Positions 1 through 11,243 of a stretch of DNA of 64,000 nt are shown here, piece after piece. The notes beneath the pieces were generated by a model, which had not been told where the DNA came from, ran no database searches, and saw only the letters and a list, made by a program, of their open reading frames with translations. Numbering within the stretch: the first letter of the stretch is position 1; every line of letters begins with the position of its first letter. The translations under genes and the position numbers were made by a program. Source of the stretch: Aspidapion aeneum (lineage: Eukaryota > Arthropoda > Insecta > Coleoptera > Brentidae). The stretch is taken from assembly GCA_963576565.1 (NCBI GenBank), contig OY755042.1:7526372-7590371 (forward strand). Reading direction: 5' to 3'.

Positions 1-993
1 GAAAATTTGTAAAATAACAAAAATACATTATTCTGTTAAGAAATAAATGTCACACACGTAACGAATTTTTATAATCTTACAAGTAAATTAATATTTTTCA
101 ATCAGTGATTTTTTTGGCGTTAACGTAAGCAAAACTAACAACTTAACCCAGCAAAATTATATTTAATAATTACGATGTGTTTTTGTTGGGTTTAAAAGCA
201 ACAATTCTAAAAAAAAATAAGTCTGAATGTCACACAGGTAACGGTGGAATCATCCTAAAGTATTTTCGATATTTCTTATGAACCTTTATAACGCGTGAAC
301 AAGTCCAAATTTAGGGGGCTTAATCTCCATAAGAGGACAGAAAAAAATAGAGTATCGTATGTATTAATAAGAGACCGCCATACGTCTGATTCCCGTTGAA
401 TGCGTTCCAGCGTTGTCAACGGTAAACCTTGATAAATAACAACAGGCGCAGGCGATTGCAGTCCTCAAGTGGCGGAAAACCTGAAATATTTGTTTGGAGC
501 AAGAATTATTACTTGATTTGATTTTTAGTCCACCATACAAAAGGTAGAGTAAAAAAAGGTCTCTTTCTTAAATTACGAAACGCAAAACCTGCTACACGTT
601 TCTCTTTAACGCATTAAAAGTAACATAAGGCCCTCTCTCTTAATGCGTTACGTAACTTAAGAACAAACCCAAAACGAGAATAATGAATTTTTTAAATTTT
701 ATTAAATGTGAGTTATTTAGGTCCTAAAACACCTAAATTGACAAAAAAATCAGCTTGTAGCTTGAGCTCAAATTAATTATCTGTCTGAATACACACGATA
801 ACTCATCTTATTTGAAACTTTTTTCTGTAGGTTTTCAACAAAAAAGTTTGTGTTGTGTCTTGAAATTTTCGCCTGCGAGCATTTAAATTAATATTCATTT
901 AATATTTTCTTACAATGTTGCCTCCAACACATTTACTCAAGAAATGTTTACTCCTTTTTCAAATTTTCGTTAATGATTTCACTACTACTTATA
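1..993. other. Intron or flank with no recognised gene
   Basis: AT-rich sequence with no convincing coding region on either strand. The phrase AATGTCACAC.CGTAACG/GGTAACG occurs twice (near 47-63 and 227-243), and TTAATGCGTTA-type inverted words lie near 605-655. These could be remnants of one old repeat. Confidence 0.5.
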
Positions 994-2619
994 CGAGGGT
1001 GGATCAAAAATAAATAAGCCTTTGTTTATAAACTAGTTATTTAGAAACATGACACAAAACAGAATTTTTATCTACTTTTCTACACATCCCCCTTCTCTGT
1101 TAATACACTTTTCCCAAATACGTTAGAGCATAAATATGGGGCATATCCATGCATTCTCACACGCGATGCTTGAAGCCAGAACCCCTATTTAATTCTTAAT
1201 GTTCCTTTTTCGGCTAGACGGGATATCTGTTACTGCGCATGCGTCAGTTTTGGTGGTTTTGGAACATATTCCGCTACGTCACTACATTATTTGACAATTA
1301 TCAAATATTTAGGGTTATCTCCATTATTTTTTTCCAAAAACTAGTTGATTGGGTGAAAATATATCAAATTGTGGATTAATTTTGTAGTTTTACTAAAACT
1401 AATTGTGCAGATTTATTGTGGACACCATGAAGACTGTTTAATGGCATCTATAAACCACTCTTAACTTTGTTAATAAATTATAAAGTAAAATACACGTAGT
1501 TACCTATGGAATGGCAGTCCCTTACTTCTGCCGGACATTTTTCCACAAACCGCACATTTTACGTGAAATATTTCCCATTTTTCACAGAAAAAAACATAGC
1601 TTTACACGACAAACACAAAACACGGCAAAATTTCAAGATGGTCTCCACTCACATAGCAGCTGTGTGTCTACATGACAAAACACACGCATGCGCACTTAAA
1701 AATTCGCAGCCTCGAATTTAAATTTGCCATTGTTTTCAAACCCAGCTATGAGGGCTTCACTTTTCGATTCTTTGAACATGTATTTATGCTAGAACGTATT
1801 TGACTTTTCCCAACGGCTTGACAGTTTCTTAATCCCGTTTTCATAAAATGAAGCTGGGCGGGTATCTAACCAGTTGCGCACGAATACCTCCACCTTTTTA
1901 TTGGTCTGAAATTGCTCGCCTACCAGTGAATCTTTGAGGAGACCAAACATATGAACATCGCAAGGTGACAAATCTGGACTGTATGGAGGGTATTCCAGCA
2001 CAGTCCAGTGCATTTCATTGATTTTGGCCTGTGTTAAAGCTGCCGTATCAGGTCTAGCGTTGTCATGCGGGAGCAACACGTCTTGGATGGGGTGTGCTCT
2101 CCTCTTTTGGCGATAATCAAGCTTTACCTGGTCGAGTAAGTTGCAGTAGTAGCCGCGTTTATTGTTATTCGCTCGTGCAAAAAATCGACCAACAAAACTC
2201 CTCTCCAGTCCCAGAAAACGGTCGCTAAAACTTTGCCTGCAGAAATGATGGTACGCGGACGACGTGGTTGACTCACGTTGTCGACATGCTCTCGGCCGTC
2301 GTTAATTTCTTTGCACTAAATTTTTACAGGTACCCACAAAAGCGTCTTATTTCCGAACGGTGCTCGCAATCTTCATCGAATTTCAGCAGGTTTCACGTTT
2401 TCGCGTCTAAGAAATTTAATGATTATTCTTTGCGCAACACTGCTGTGTACCTTCTTCTCGCTCATTGCGATTGCTCCTGGCCAAATGAGCATCGCGGTAC
2501 TACCAGCCGCCTACATGCTGCTGAATATCCCTACTCCAAAATTATAACGGCCACGTTCATTTTGAATGACTTTTCCGTTAGTAAGTTTAAAAGGCTTGTT
2601 CATATTTGATCCACCCTCG
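994..2619 (-). mobile_element. Decayed mariner (DD34D-type) transposon
   Basis: Terminal inverted repeats CGAGGGTGGATCAAA (994) and TTTGATCCACCCTCG (ending 2619) are each next to a TA dinucleotide, as expected for a Tc1/mariner target duplication. On the minus strand a remnant of the transposase C-terminal half is readable at about 1790-2090: HDNARPDTAA in place of the usual HDNARPH, then YSPDLSPCDVHMF, and RWEKS near the end. Further upstream the coding sequence is broken by stops and frame changes. The element is longer than a standard ~1.3-kb mariner because another element sits inside it at 1116-1802. Confidence 0.85.
1116..1802. mobile_element. Nested element with ~20-bp inverted repeats and 9-bp target duplication
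   Basis: This segment interrupts the mariner. It is flanked by the 9-bp repeat ACTTTTCCC (1107-1115 and 1803-1811). Its ends are imperfect inverted repeats, AAATACGTTAGAGCATAAAT on the left and the complement of ATTTATGCTAGAACGTATTTG on the right. A 9-bp duplication fits MULE-type elements. The interior has no recognised protein; a 71-codon open frame at 1506-1721 resembles nothing I know. Confidence 0.65.
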
Positions 2620-2621
2620 TA

Positions 2622-3054
2622 ATTTTGATATTGTTCTGCAGAGAGTACTCCATGACCTCAATGAGGCTTCACAGCACCGCCCTTCAAAGGTCTTGACCCC
2701 TCTCCCGCGACCCCTTCCCACGACATGTCACTATGGTCCACATTGCCTTTGTTATGGTTGGACTAAAAAAACCTAAAATTAAATAATAGGTAGGTTACCT
2801 GTAGATTGGTAAACTGCGGTAAGTTATCTTTCAAATAAAACTGCCTTTACTGAATGTGAAACGAAAATCAATTATCAGAATAACAGTTTAAAATTATGCT
2901 TGTTTGTAAAAGTGAATTATTTACTTTTAGCAGAATTTTAAGGTTGTGGATCACCCCGTTTAATGAGAATGCACTTACATCAAGTCGACCTTTGAAGAAC
3001 CGAGTAGCGGCTTATACTGATATTATCAGCTTTATTTTTCACCCATACAATCCT
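2622..3054. other. Intergenic or intron sequence, nothing recognised
   Basis: Between the mariner and the LINE 3' end there is mixed-composition sequence, including a short GC-richer patch near 2640-2750. No open frame, RNA gene or clear repeat was seen. Confidence 0.4.
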
Positions 3055-4027
3055 TGATGATGATTTATATGGGAGTGGGCCTTGCAGCCCTTCCACTGCG
3101 ACCACTAGTGGATCTACTGTGGCCCACTTTTGAGTGGTTTCTCACCACTGTATGCCCAATCCTCCAAAAAGGTTAGCTATCAGTTTGGGTGAGACATTGT
3201 TCAGATCTTCTGAATCAATCTGAGGTTTACCTAAAGTGTTTTGACGTAAACGTGCAATGGCCGGACATTCGCACAGTACATGTCTAACTGTTTCGTCATC
3301 CTCCATACAGAGTCTACATTCGGTCTCTTCGGTTATTCCCATTCTGTGCATGGGTACTCTTAGTCGACAGTGACCCGTAAAGAGTCCAGTCACTATACGG
3401 ATCTCCTGTCTGGTAAGTCCAATGATATTCCTGGCCCTCTTCTGACAATGTCCTTTAATGAAGTTTTTAGAGTGAGCCAGTTGTGGTATATCTATCCAGT
3501 ATTGTTGGAAGCTGTTCTCCATCCATCTCAATATGCCTAATTTAGCAGCATTGTACGATATCCCCAGGGCTGGTTCGGGGCCGAAAAATTCAGCAGATGC
3601 CGCTTCCCTCGTGTCCAGAATGCCCTGGTATCCATACTAATAACACCTTATTAGCGCTACCAAGCGCATTCAGCGAGTCCCTGCACTTCCTCACGGTTCT
3701 TGATGAGACCGTGTAGGAATCAAGCGCTTTTAAGGCTGCGTGACTGTCGGAGAAGATTTTTATTGTCCTGTTGGTCCATTCGTGGTCAATAATCCACCGG
3801 GCACACAGTTCAATGGCTACGAGTTCGGCCTGAAATATAGTAGCCAATTGGCCGAGACTATGTTGAATTTCGACTTTTTCTTGGATACTAACAACTCCAG
3901 ATCCAACGTCTGATGGCATTTTGGATCCGTCGGTATACCAGAAGCTATCGTTGTTTGAAAAATTGGTCCTGTTCTTTAACCATTCTTCCCTTTCTGGGAG
4001 TATAATGTTGTATAGCTTTCTGCTGTA

Positions 4028-5567
4028 CAGCGTGTCCCATTTTCGATGGGATTAAATGGGAAACTCGATTATTATTAAAGATATCGATTTTCTGATTGCA
4101 CCTTACCGTGCTCTTTTTTTTGAGCCGGTAAAAATGGTGTAATCAGATTTTTACTATACCCCGTGGTTTCGCTAATACAGGGAGTTTTTGAAAAAATTGC
4201 ATTTTTAATAATTCCTTGTATTTCGCTTATTTACCAAAATATTTTTATTCTGTAAAAACCTTTATATGGCAACTTTTTTAGAGCAAAATAATGACGTTGT
4301 CAACTTTTTTAAATATTGTTTAGTTTTTGAGATATGGTATTTATCATAAAAAATTAAATACGGACCTGGATGTTTTTTATTAATATTTTGATTGATTTCA
4401 TGTTATTATTATCTTAAAATGATAAAACTTTAATATTTTTTCAATTTAAGGTTAAAAAAAATATTTAATATTTCTAAAAAAATTTTAGTCCGAACCTGGA
4501 AGTTTCCAACGTAAATATAAATTAAAAATTGCAAGATACACTAGTTGAACGATTTTTTAGTTTATCTATTTTGAAACGTTAATTGAAAGATTAATAAATA
4601 AAGTTAAAAATGTTAAGAAGTTACAAAAATATCATAGTAATTATTTGATAGCACAGCAACTCATGAAATTTACTTTAACATGGAAAAACAAAACCGTGGA
4701 ATTGACATTGTCATTTTACTTGTCATTTTTGTAAACAAGTCACTAAAAATTATTCTAAAATGGCTAGAAATCGACCATATCCAGATTTTGAAAAATGTGA
4801 TATGTTTGACTGCTTTTCTAAACGGCAGAAATATTTTTTTAATGCCCTAAGAAAAATTACTCAAAAATGCCAACAATGTCTTACACATAATTGCAATCAG
4901 TTTAAACATTTATATCACTAAATAAAATTAGTTATTAACTTTTGTTATTCATTATTTTTTTTTGCTTTTGTCGTAGACTTTGTTTCCATATAAATCTTTA
5001 AATTAAAGTAAAACCATTTTAGTTTGCTAAGTTTTAAAACATTTAAACTAAAAATCGTTCAACTAGCAATTTTTACTTTATATTTATGTTAAAAATTTCC
5101 AGGTTCGGACTAAAATAATTTTTTTAAATATAATTTTTTTTTACCTTAATACAAAAAAATATTAATTTTTTATTATATTGTGATAATAATAGCATAAAAC
5201 CAATCAAAATAATAATAAAAAAAATCTAGGTCCGTATTTAATTTTTTTATAATAAATACAATATCTCAAAAACTGAACAATATTTTAAAAAATTGACAAC
5301 GTCGTTATTTTCTTCTAAAAAAGTTGCCACATAAAAGTTTTTACAGAATAAAAATATCTTGCAAAATAAACGAGACACAAGGAATTATTAAAAATGCAAT
5401 TTTTTCAAAATCTCCCTGTATTAGCGAAACTACGAGGTATAGCAAAAATCTGAATACACCATTTTTCAGGTCTTGGAAAAAGAGCACGGTAAGGTGCAAT
5501 CAGAAAATCAATATCTTTAATAATAATCGAGTTCTCCATTTAATCCCATCGAAAATGGGACACGCTG
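4028..5567 (+). mobile_element. Long-inverted-repeat Tc1/mariner-type derivative inserted at TA
   Basis: The 1540-bp element starts CAGCGTGTCCCATTTTCG and ends with the complement, ...AAAATGGGACACGCTG, with TA on both sides (4026-4027 and 5568-5569). The inverted repeats extend imperfectly for about 540 bp each. Removing the element and one TA restores an uninterrupted LINE frame across the site (VMPNTVYSRKLYN), which proves the insertion and the TA duplication. The only coding remnant is a short ORF in the centre. This makes it a non-autonomous derivative of a long-TIR transposon, similar in build to the elements at 11.2 and 34.2 kb. Confidence 0.9.
4759..4920 (+). CDS. Short ORF, probable transposase N-terminus remnant
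   Basis: A 53-codon ORF starts MARNRPYPDFEKCDMFDCF, followed by a Lys/Arg/Gln-rich helix and NALRKITQKCQQ. It sits exactly between the two long inverted repeats, where a transposase start would be. The pattern (aromatic-rich start, then a helical segment) resembles the N-terminal helix-turn-helix region of Tc1/mariner-like transposases such as the one at 34.9 kb (KNLYLQRYPERRQ), but similarity is weak. The catalytic part is absent, so no activity is expected. Confidence 0.45.
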
Positions 5568-5784
5568 TACACCGTGTTGGGCATGACGTCGGATCACTCC
5601 TAGAGTTGCATCCAACTCTTGTTCCCTAATTAGGGCTGTTGATATCACTTTGTTTGTCCTGCCATCCTGGTGGTTGGCCCTTATTCTATAAGTTGCTCTT
5701 CGTGCCTCCGCCTCTAAGAAAATGTGAAGCGGAGGTAAGTTTAGTAAGCATTCAAGCGCAGTCGATGGGCTAGAGCTCATTGCA

Positions 5785-5920
5785 CCACATATGGCAAGAC
5801 TGGCCTATCGTTGTAAGCTGGTTAGTTTTTGGCTCTTGAGTTTCTTTGATGTCCACATATGGCAAGACTGGCCTATCGTTGTAAGCTGGTTAGTTTGGCT
5901 CTTGAGTTTCTTTGATGTCC
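5785..5920. repeat. 68-bp tandem duplication inside the LINE
   Basis: The stretch beginning CCACATATGGCAAGACTGG occurs twice in tandem (starts at 5785 and 5853), differing by a two-base T-run change. The duplication breaks the LINE reading frame. Confidence 0.85.
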
Positions 5921-6400
5921 CTTCTCAAACCAGACTATTGCGCCGTACGCAATCATTGGTCTAATGACTGTTATATACAGCCAGTACAATTGTTTGGGGC
6001 TAGTGCCCCAGGTTTTTCCGCAAATTCTTTTGCACGTCCATAGGGACAGTGTGGCTTTGCGGGTTATCTTTTCCAAATGGGCATTCCAGGTGAGAGCAAT
6101 GGAATTATTTCACCGTTAAGCTCCGGAGGAGCCAGGAAGTCCAGTTCCAGTTCTTTTACGGGTGAACGGTATAATGACCGTTTTGCTGGGATTAACAGAC
6201 ATCTGTGCCCTATCACACCAGTCTTTCACTGTGTTTAGTACTTCTTGTATCTTTCCAGATAATTCTTCTTCTGGAATGTCTCTAATCCTTATGGTCCATA
6301 CAAAAATCCTACCCCTAGATAAAAGGCTGGCCAAGCTGTATACACTTCGCAAAAAAGTATTGCACAATCAAAAAAAAATCAGTATAACAAAAAAGGATAC

Positions 6401-6581
6401 ATTGTCCGCCAGATTCCACAATTTCCGTCCCAGGTGGTGTTAGCTTGTTCAATAGTTCGGCTTTGGAAAACTCGTTCGTTATTCGCGTGTTAAAGTCGGC
6501 TAGCCTTTCGTACTCCTTCCCTCGGTAAATAAACACTTTGTTCTGTAGAAATTTGGGAAATCCTCGGCCGAAATATCCAAC
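6401..6581 (-). CDS. mbc: DOCK1/myoblast city exon, DHR-2 (most downstream exon seen)
   Basis: A 181-bp exon follows AAATTAG and ends one base into a Tyr codon at CAAT|GTATCC. The peptide contains VGYFGRGFPKFLQNKVFIYR, GKEYERLADFNTRITNEF, LLNKLTPPGTEI and ESGGQ, matching DOCK1 VGYYGQGFPTFLRGKVFIYR, GKEYERREDFEARLLTQF and TTSPPGDDI. The family continues with Ile-Gln-Cys-Phe-Thr-Val-Lys-Pro, which is not found in 1-6400, so the rest of DHR-2 and the proline-rich tail must lie beyond the left edge. A LINE in the same orientation begins about 90 bp downstream. Confidence 0.96.
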
Positions 6582-6818
6582 CTAATTTAAAAAGAATGGG
6601 ACTTGAATTACCTAGATATAATTAGAATAATTAGTGGTACAAAAGATCGAAAATATAAAAGTTCAAAATATGAACATAACAAGGTTTTGTACTTTGGCGT
6701 TTTGTATGTTCGATTTTTGTTCCCGTCAATCATAAGATCTTTTGTTCAGTGCCGCAACCTTGCTTAATATGAATGCCAGCTAAATAAAAAAAATATATAA
6801 AATGTAAACTGTACCAAC

Positions 6819-6974
6819 CCGAAAATATTCCGGTTTTGGCCTAGGAGATTTTAGTATGTTGTTGTAAAATTCTGCAAGTCGCATATGCAGTTCGCTTAGT
6901 TTGTCATATTCAAATGTTTCTTGTTCATATTGCTCCGCTAGTTCTTTGCATTTTTCTATGGCAAACTCCCACAT
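6819..6974 (-). CDS. mbc: DOCK1/myoblast city exon, DHR-2
   Basis: A 156-bp exon (52 codons, phase 0) follows a TTATTGCAG acceptor. The peptide runs from MWEFAIEKCKELAEQYE through YDKLSELHMRLAEFY to SPRPKPEYFR, matching DOCK1 MWEEAIALGKELAEQYE and IRPKPDYFAVG. The donor needs a choice. GTTG|GTACAG looks stronger but would shift the frame (giving Gly-Trp-Ile). CGG|GTTGGT keeps the family's Val-Gly-Tyr-Phe-Gly across the junction with the next exon, so I end the exon there. The intron to the next exon is only 237 bp and has no transposon. Confidence 0.95.
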
Positions 6975-7241
6975 CTGCAATAAGATATAAAAAAATAGAA
7001 ATCATTTTTCGTCTCGAGTAGCAAATCTACAAAATATTTATCAAAACTCCTTTAACAAATTAAAATTCTCCATATAAATAAACTACACAAGAAATACCCC
7101 CAGCAAATGCAAAAAAGGGATGGTGAAAAGTTTTAATGCAGTTTTTCTATTGAGATCTTTTTTATTTCCAAAGATAAACAGCTTCCTTTAAAAATATGTA
7201 AGGTAATTATATAATATATATCATTTAAATTTATGGAATGA

Positions 7242-7254
7242 ACCTCAAAAGTTA
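7242..7254. repeat. Target-site duplication, left copy (RTE insertion)
   Basis: ACCTCAAAAGTTA occurs here and again at 8620-8632, exactly bracketing the RTE LINE copy. Confidence 0.92.
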
Positions 7255-8619
7255 ACCTAATGATTGGAAAATTGCATTCATATCCTCAATACATAAAAAA
7301 GGAAACAAGCTGGATTGCAACAATTACAGAAGAATTTCAGTAACCAGTACTCTAAGTAGATTGTACGGCAGGATTCTTAGAGATCTAATAGAGAATGATT
7401 TTCATGAACAAGAAGAAGAAGAAGAGCAAAGTGGGTTTCGCACAGGCAGATCTTGTAGTGATAATGTTTTTTGTCTTAAACAAGTAATTGAGAAAAGGAG
7501 CGCCAGAAATATAGAGACTCATGTTACCTTTGTGGACCTACAAAAAGCATATGACACCGTTCCAGTAGAAAAATTATGGACAGTTTTAGAGCAAACTAAT
7601 ATCAATCATACATACATAAAAGCGATAAAAGAACTATACAAAGGGTCAAAATCTAAAATTAAAATTGGAAATCGACTTTCAAAAGAATTCCTGGTAACAA
7701 AAGGCTTAAGACAGGGATGTTGTATCTCTCCAACTCTTTTTAAAATATATATCGCAGTAGCTCTAAAAAACTGGAAACGTAAAGTGCACGGCATGGGAAT
7801 ACAACTTAACGACCGATTTACCATATACACACTACAGTTTGCTGACGACCAAGTAATTGTGGCTAATGATAAAGAAGACATGGAGTATATGATTAGAAAG
7901 TTAACAGAAGAATACCAAAAGTGGGAACTAACAGTGAACGTGGACAAGACACAGTACTTATGTATTGGAAACGAATCCAGTGAGTTAGTACTAGAAAATG
8001 GACAAACAATATCTCCATGCAATGAGTATGTATACTTGGGTGTCACATTTGATAAGACAGGAACAGACTGTAAAGAATTGGAAAAAAGAATAGTAAAAGC
8101 AAAATAAGTTATTGGATGTCTTAACAGTATTTTATGGAGCAGAGAGATAAAAAAGAATGTAAAATTTAACATATATGAAACAATGGTCAAAAGCACGCTG
8201 TTGTATGGAATATAGACTTGTCGCGTTACAGAAAAATACAAAACAAAAATGGAAAGTGTCGAAATGGAAGCAATAAGAAGATCAATGAGAATATCTAGAA
8301 TAGATCACATAAGAAATGAGATCATAAAAGAAAGAATGGGAATCGAGGGAAGCATAACGGATGATATCACTAAAAGGCAACTGATATGGTACGGCCATGT
8401 ACAACGGATGAACGACGAAAGATTACCAAATCAGGTCCTAGAATGGCAACCAATAGGGCGCAGAAAAAGAGGGCGTCCTAAACTAGAATGGCAACAGTCA
8501 ATCCAAAGATCAATGAGTCAAAAGAATCTGACAGAGGATGATTGTCAGGATCGAAGGAGGTGGAGAATAGGCATCGGACAACGTAGAAAAACGTTCTAAA
8601 CCGACATAGTAGTAGTAGT
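7255..8619 (+). mobile_element. 5'-truncated RTE-clade LINE with 13-bp target duplication
   Basis: The copy starts inside the reverse transcriptase domain (NDWKIAFISSIHKKGN) and runs through FVDLQKAYDTVP, GLRQGCCISPTLF, the catalytic FADDQVIVA and LGVTFDKTG. It ends with the RTE-typical C-terminus (RQLIWYGHVQRMNDERLP, GRRKRGRPKLEW) and stops at 8597-8599. The 3' end is a short AGT repeat. The frame is kept from about 7257 to 8599 except for two in-frame stops (TAA at 8105-8107 and TAG near 8215), so it is a young but dead copy. Identical 13-bp flanks prove its limits. Related minus-strand copies occur at 24.6-29.2 kb. Confidence 0.95.
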
Positions 8620-8749
8620 ACCTCAAAAGTTAGCTGACAAACTAAAAGTGTCTACTAGTGAGGTTTTTAGGAAGCTCTTGCAATAACGGTATATTAATCT
8701 TTTTTGTTTTAAAATTAAAAAATTTCGATGGTTAAAAAAATTAAATAAA

Positions 8750-9135
8750 AAAGGAAGCGATGCCTTGGGATAAGAGACGCGGGCGTGTGGAGAAAAAGCG
8801 TTGGATAAAAAGGACATTCGAAAATCGCGACTGTGGCGGAAAAGAAGATTCCTCTATCGACGTTCAGGCTAGGGATGCCAAAGAAGCGGTTAAGGGAGAA
8901 AAGAAGATACCGTGTAATTATACCATCAAGGGATGCACGGGGTTGAATTCCTTAGCGATGCCACGGTCTGTTATACAGACGGATCAACGCTGACAGATCG
9001 GAATTCGACCGGTGAAGGATTGGACGTGGAAAGCAAGGGTATTGGAAAAAGCCACTCGCTGGGATCCAATGCACGCGAAGGTTTACGTTATACTGGCGGT
9101 AACATGGGGGGAAGAAATTAGGAACCAAACAGGAA
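8750..9135 (+). mobile_element. Fragment of RNase H-bearing LINE
   Basis: This segment is closely similar at the DNA level to 38150-38470 of the window (for example GGGATAAGAGACGCGGGCGT against GGATAAGGGACGCGGGCGT). It carries the start of an RNase H domain; CYTDGS, with the first catalytic Asp, is readable near 8970. The frame breaks, then the AEVYAILAVTW counterpart is read as AKVYVILAVTW. The homology stops at GGAACCAAACAGGAA, where other repeats begin. Confidence 0.75.
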
Positions 9136-9229
9136 TTTATTTTAAATGTTGTAAGAAAAGAAAAATTTTAAAAATAGGCATTGCTCCTACAAATAATGAT
9201 AATAATGATCAACCTTTTCCACCTTCTCG

Positions 9230-10400
9230 TGGAATTTATAGATTTCAGAAAAGAGTTTCAGAAATAATAAGACCAAGCTGCAAGTTAGTAAAATCGGTGT
9301 GGTGGTTCTCAAAAAATCTATTTTTGTTTCAGCCATTGTTTTACAGATTATACGATTGCATTGCCAATCCTGTCTGCATTCATTTCCTTATAAATTTGTT
9401 ATTACTAAAAACCAATTTTAGTGAACTAAAAAAAATCATGTTGAGAATTGATTGCTCTTTAAAGATTATAATCGAAATTTGCCGCCATCCTAGAATTTAA
9501 GATGTCTGAAAATGTTTTAGTTTTTTTTTTAATTTATAGAACAACATTACTTTTCTCCCGCATAAAGATATAAAAATTAGTTAAGTGCTTTTCTATAAAT
9601 TAAAAAAAAAAACTAAAATGAGAATAAACGTGCCTCTTTGAAGGGTCAAGTATGATTATTTCAGACATCCTAACTTCTAAGATGGCGGCAAACTTTGATT
9701 ATAAACTTTAAAGAACAATCAATTCTCACCATGATTTTTTAAATTTTACTAAGATCGGTTCAGTAATAATGAGTTTATAAAGAAAAGAATGCAGAAAGGA
9801 TTGGCAATGCAATCGTATAATCTATAAAACAATAACTGAAACAAAAATAGATTTTTTTGAGAACCACCAAACCGATTTTACTAATTTATACCTTGTGCGG
9901 GGGAAAAGTAGTGCCCTTCTATAAATTAAAAAAAAACTAAAACATTTTCAGAAAATAAGACTAAACACGCCATTTTGAAGAATCAATCATGATTCTGTTC
10001 ACCATCTTAAATTTTAAGATGTTAATAAATTCTGATCATGATCTTTACAAAGTAATCAATTCTCACCAAGATATTTTTTATTTCATCGAAATCGGTTCAG
10101 TAGTAATGAATTTATAAGGAACTAAATGCAGACATAATTGGCAAGGCAATCGTATAATATTTAAAACAATGGCTAAAACAATTTTTTTTTTAGAACCACC
10201 GAACCGATTTTGCTGATTCATACCGTGTTGTGCGTCGCAAGAATGATGCTTTTCTAGTGATTTAAAAAAATTATTAAAACATGTTTGCAACACAAGAATA
10301 AACAAGCATCTTTGAAGGGTACAATTTTATTTCGTACACCATCTTGGATTTTGAAATGGCAGACAAAAAATGTATTTATTCTGCCAAGTGCAGTTTGTCC
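9230..10400. repeat. Three related ~340-bp units, first one inverted
   Basis: A unit containing ATCGGTTCAGTA, TTGGCAAKGCAATCGTATAAT and GAACCACCRAACCGATTTT occurs in direct tandem at about 9640-9985 and 9990-10330. It occurs in opposite orientation at about 9255-9560, so the first pair forms a large imperfect hairpin. The units diverge by perhaps 15-20%. No coding capacity; probably a foldback or satellite-like element. Confidence 0.8.
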
Positions 10401-10480
10401 CATTAAAATCGATAGTATAGTTCATAAGTTATAATGAAAAAAAAATTGTCCGGTTTTTTTTGGCCTAACCGGTATATATA

Positions 10481-11156
10481 CAGGGTGTCCGATAACTTAG
10501 GAGCCATAGTGCAGCAGGTGATAGAGGACGTTATTTCCGAGAAAAAAGTTTGCATAACATGGAGGTTCGAGGAGTGGGGGAAAAAGGGTTTTACAAAAAA
10601 AAAGATCTGTCACAGCCAGCTAAATACTCAGCTAACTTTAAATCAAAAATGTAGTATACCTTTTTTTGATAAATGTACAAGTTAAGGAGATACAGGCTGT
10701 CAAAGTAACCTCTAAACATTTATAAAAAATATAAATTAAAAAAATATATATTTTTGCTTACTTATTTTTTTTAAAAATATCAATATTTTATTATTATGTC
10801 TCGCTAGAGACTTGCTTTTATTGCGAAAAAAAAAAAATATTGCGTTTAATATGGCATTCATAAGAGTTAATACCAAAAAACTAGTTTAAAAAAAAATTGA
10901 CCGACTAATTAAAAAAAAAAAATTTTTTTTCAATTTATTGCTTTTGTTCTAATACATGACTTTACCCAATTTTATATTTTTAATTCGTTTTTTTTAAAAG
11001 TTATTATAAAAAAAGTTTAAAAAATCGCCAACTTTGATACTCTGTGTCTCGACAGAGATAGAGTTTTGACCCATGCATTATACGAACTTTTTTTTATCAG
11101 ACATGCCCTCCTCTATCACCTGTTGGCCTATGGCCCCTAAGTTATCGGACACCCTG
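10481..11156. mobile_element. MITE with CAGGGTGTCCGATAACTTAG ends
   Basis: The left end CAGGGTGTCCGATAACTTAG (after TA at 10479-10480) is matched by the complement ending at 11156. Subterminal GGTGATAGAGGA and TCCTCTATCACC also pair. The right flank is TT leading into a TA microsatellite. The 676-bp AT-rich interior has no transposase. The ends are of Tc1/mariner type. Confidence 0.8.
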
Positions 11157-11193
11157 TTTTTATATATATATATATATATATATATTAACATTA

Positions 11194-11240
<47 letters not shown>
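11157..11240. repeat. TA microsatellite
   Basis: Two blocks of (TA)n are separated by TTAACATTAAAAA, which is also the first word of the following transposon arm. Slippage seems to have duplicated the junction and removed the true left end of the next element. Confidence 0.9.

Positions 11241-11243
<3 letters not shown>

Larger units (their letters stand above)
3055..6320 (-). mobile_element. LINE (R1/Jockey-like) with RNase H domain, 5' truncated and interrupted
   Basis: Read on the minus strand from high to low coordinates. The end of a reverse transcriptase is at 6310-6120 (WTIRIRDIPEEELSG, VNPSKTVIIPFTRKR), then the thumb/connection at about 6076-5870 (WLYITVIRPMIAYGAIVW). A linker follows (5780-5570), then the RNase H domain (about 3960-3590) with WYTDGSKM, AELVAIELCARW, FSDSHAALKAL and VLLVWIPGHSGHEG. 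The C-terminal cysteine motif is at 3330-3270 (CRLCMEDDETVRHVLCECP). RT fingers, the endonuclease and ORF1 are missing. The frame is broken at several points. A 68-bp tandem duplication occupies about 5785-5925. The 4028-5567 element is inserted inside the linker. Confidence 0.85.

Noticed and set aside
7606..8241. 211-codon open frame on the minus strand over the RTE LINE
   Set aside because: It is antisense to a clear reverse transcriptase frame with FADD and RTE C-terminal motifs; the low-complexity Phe/Ser-rich translation has no domain.
9012..9500. 162-codon open frame
   Set aside because: It is a chimera of an out-of-frame LINE fragment and the ~340-bp inverted-repeat unit, with no domain across the join.
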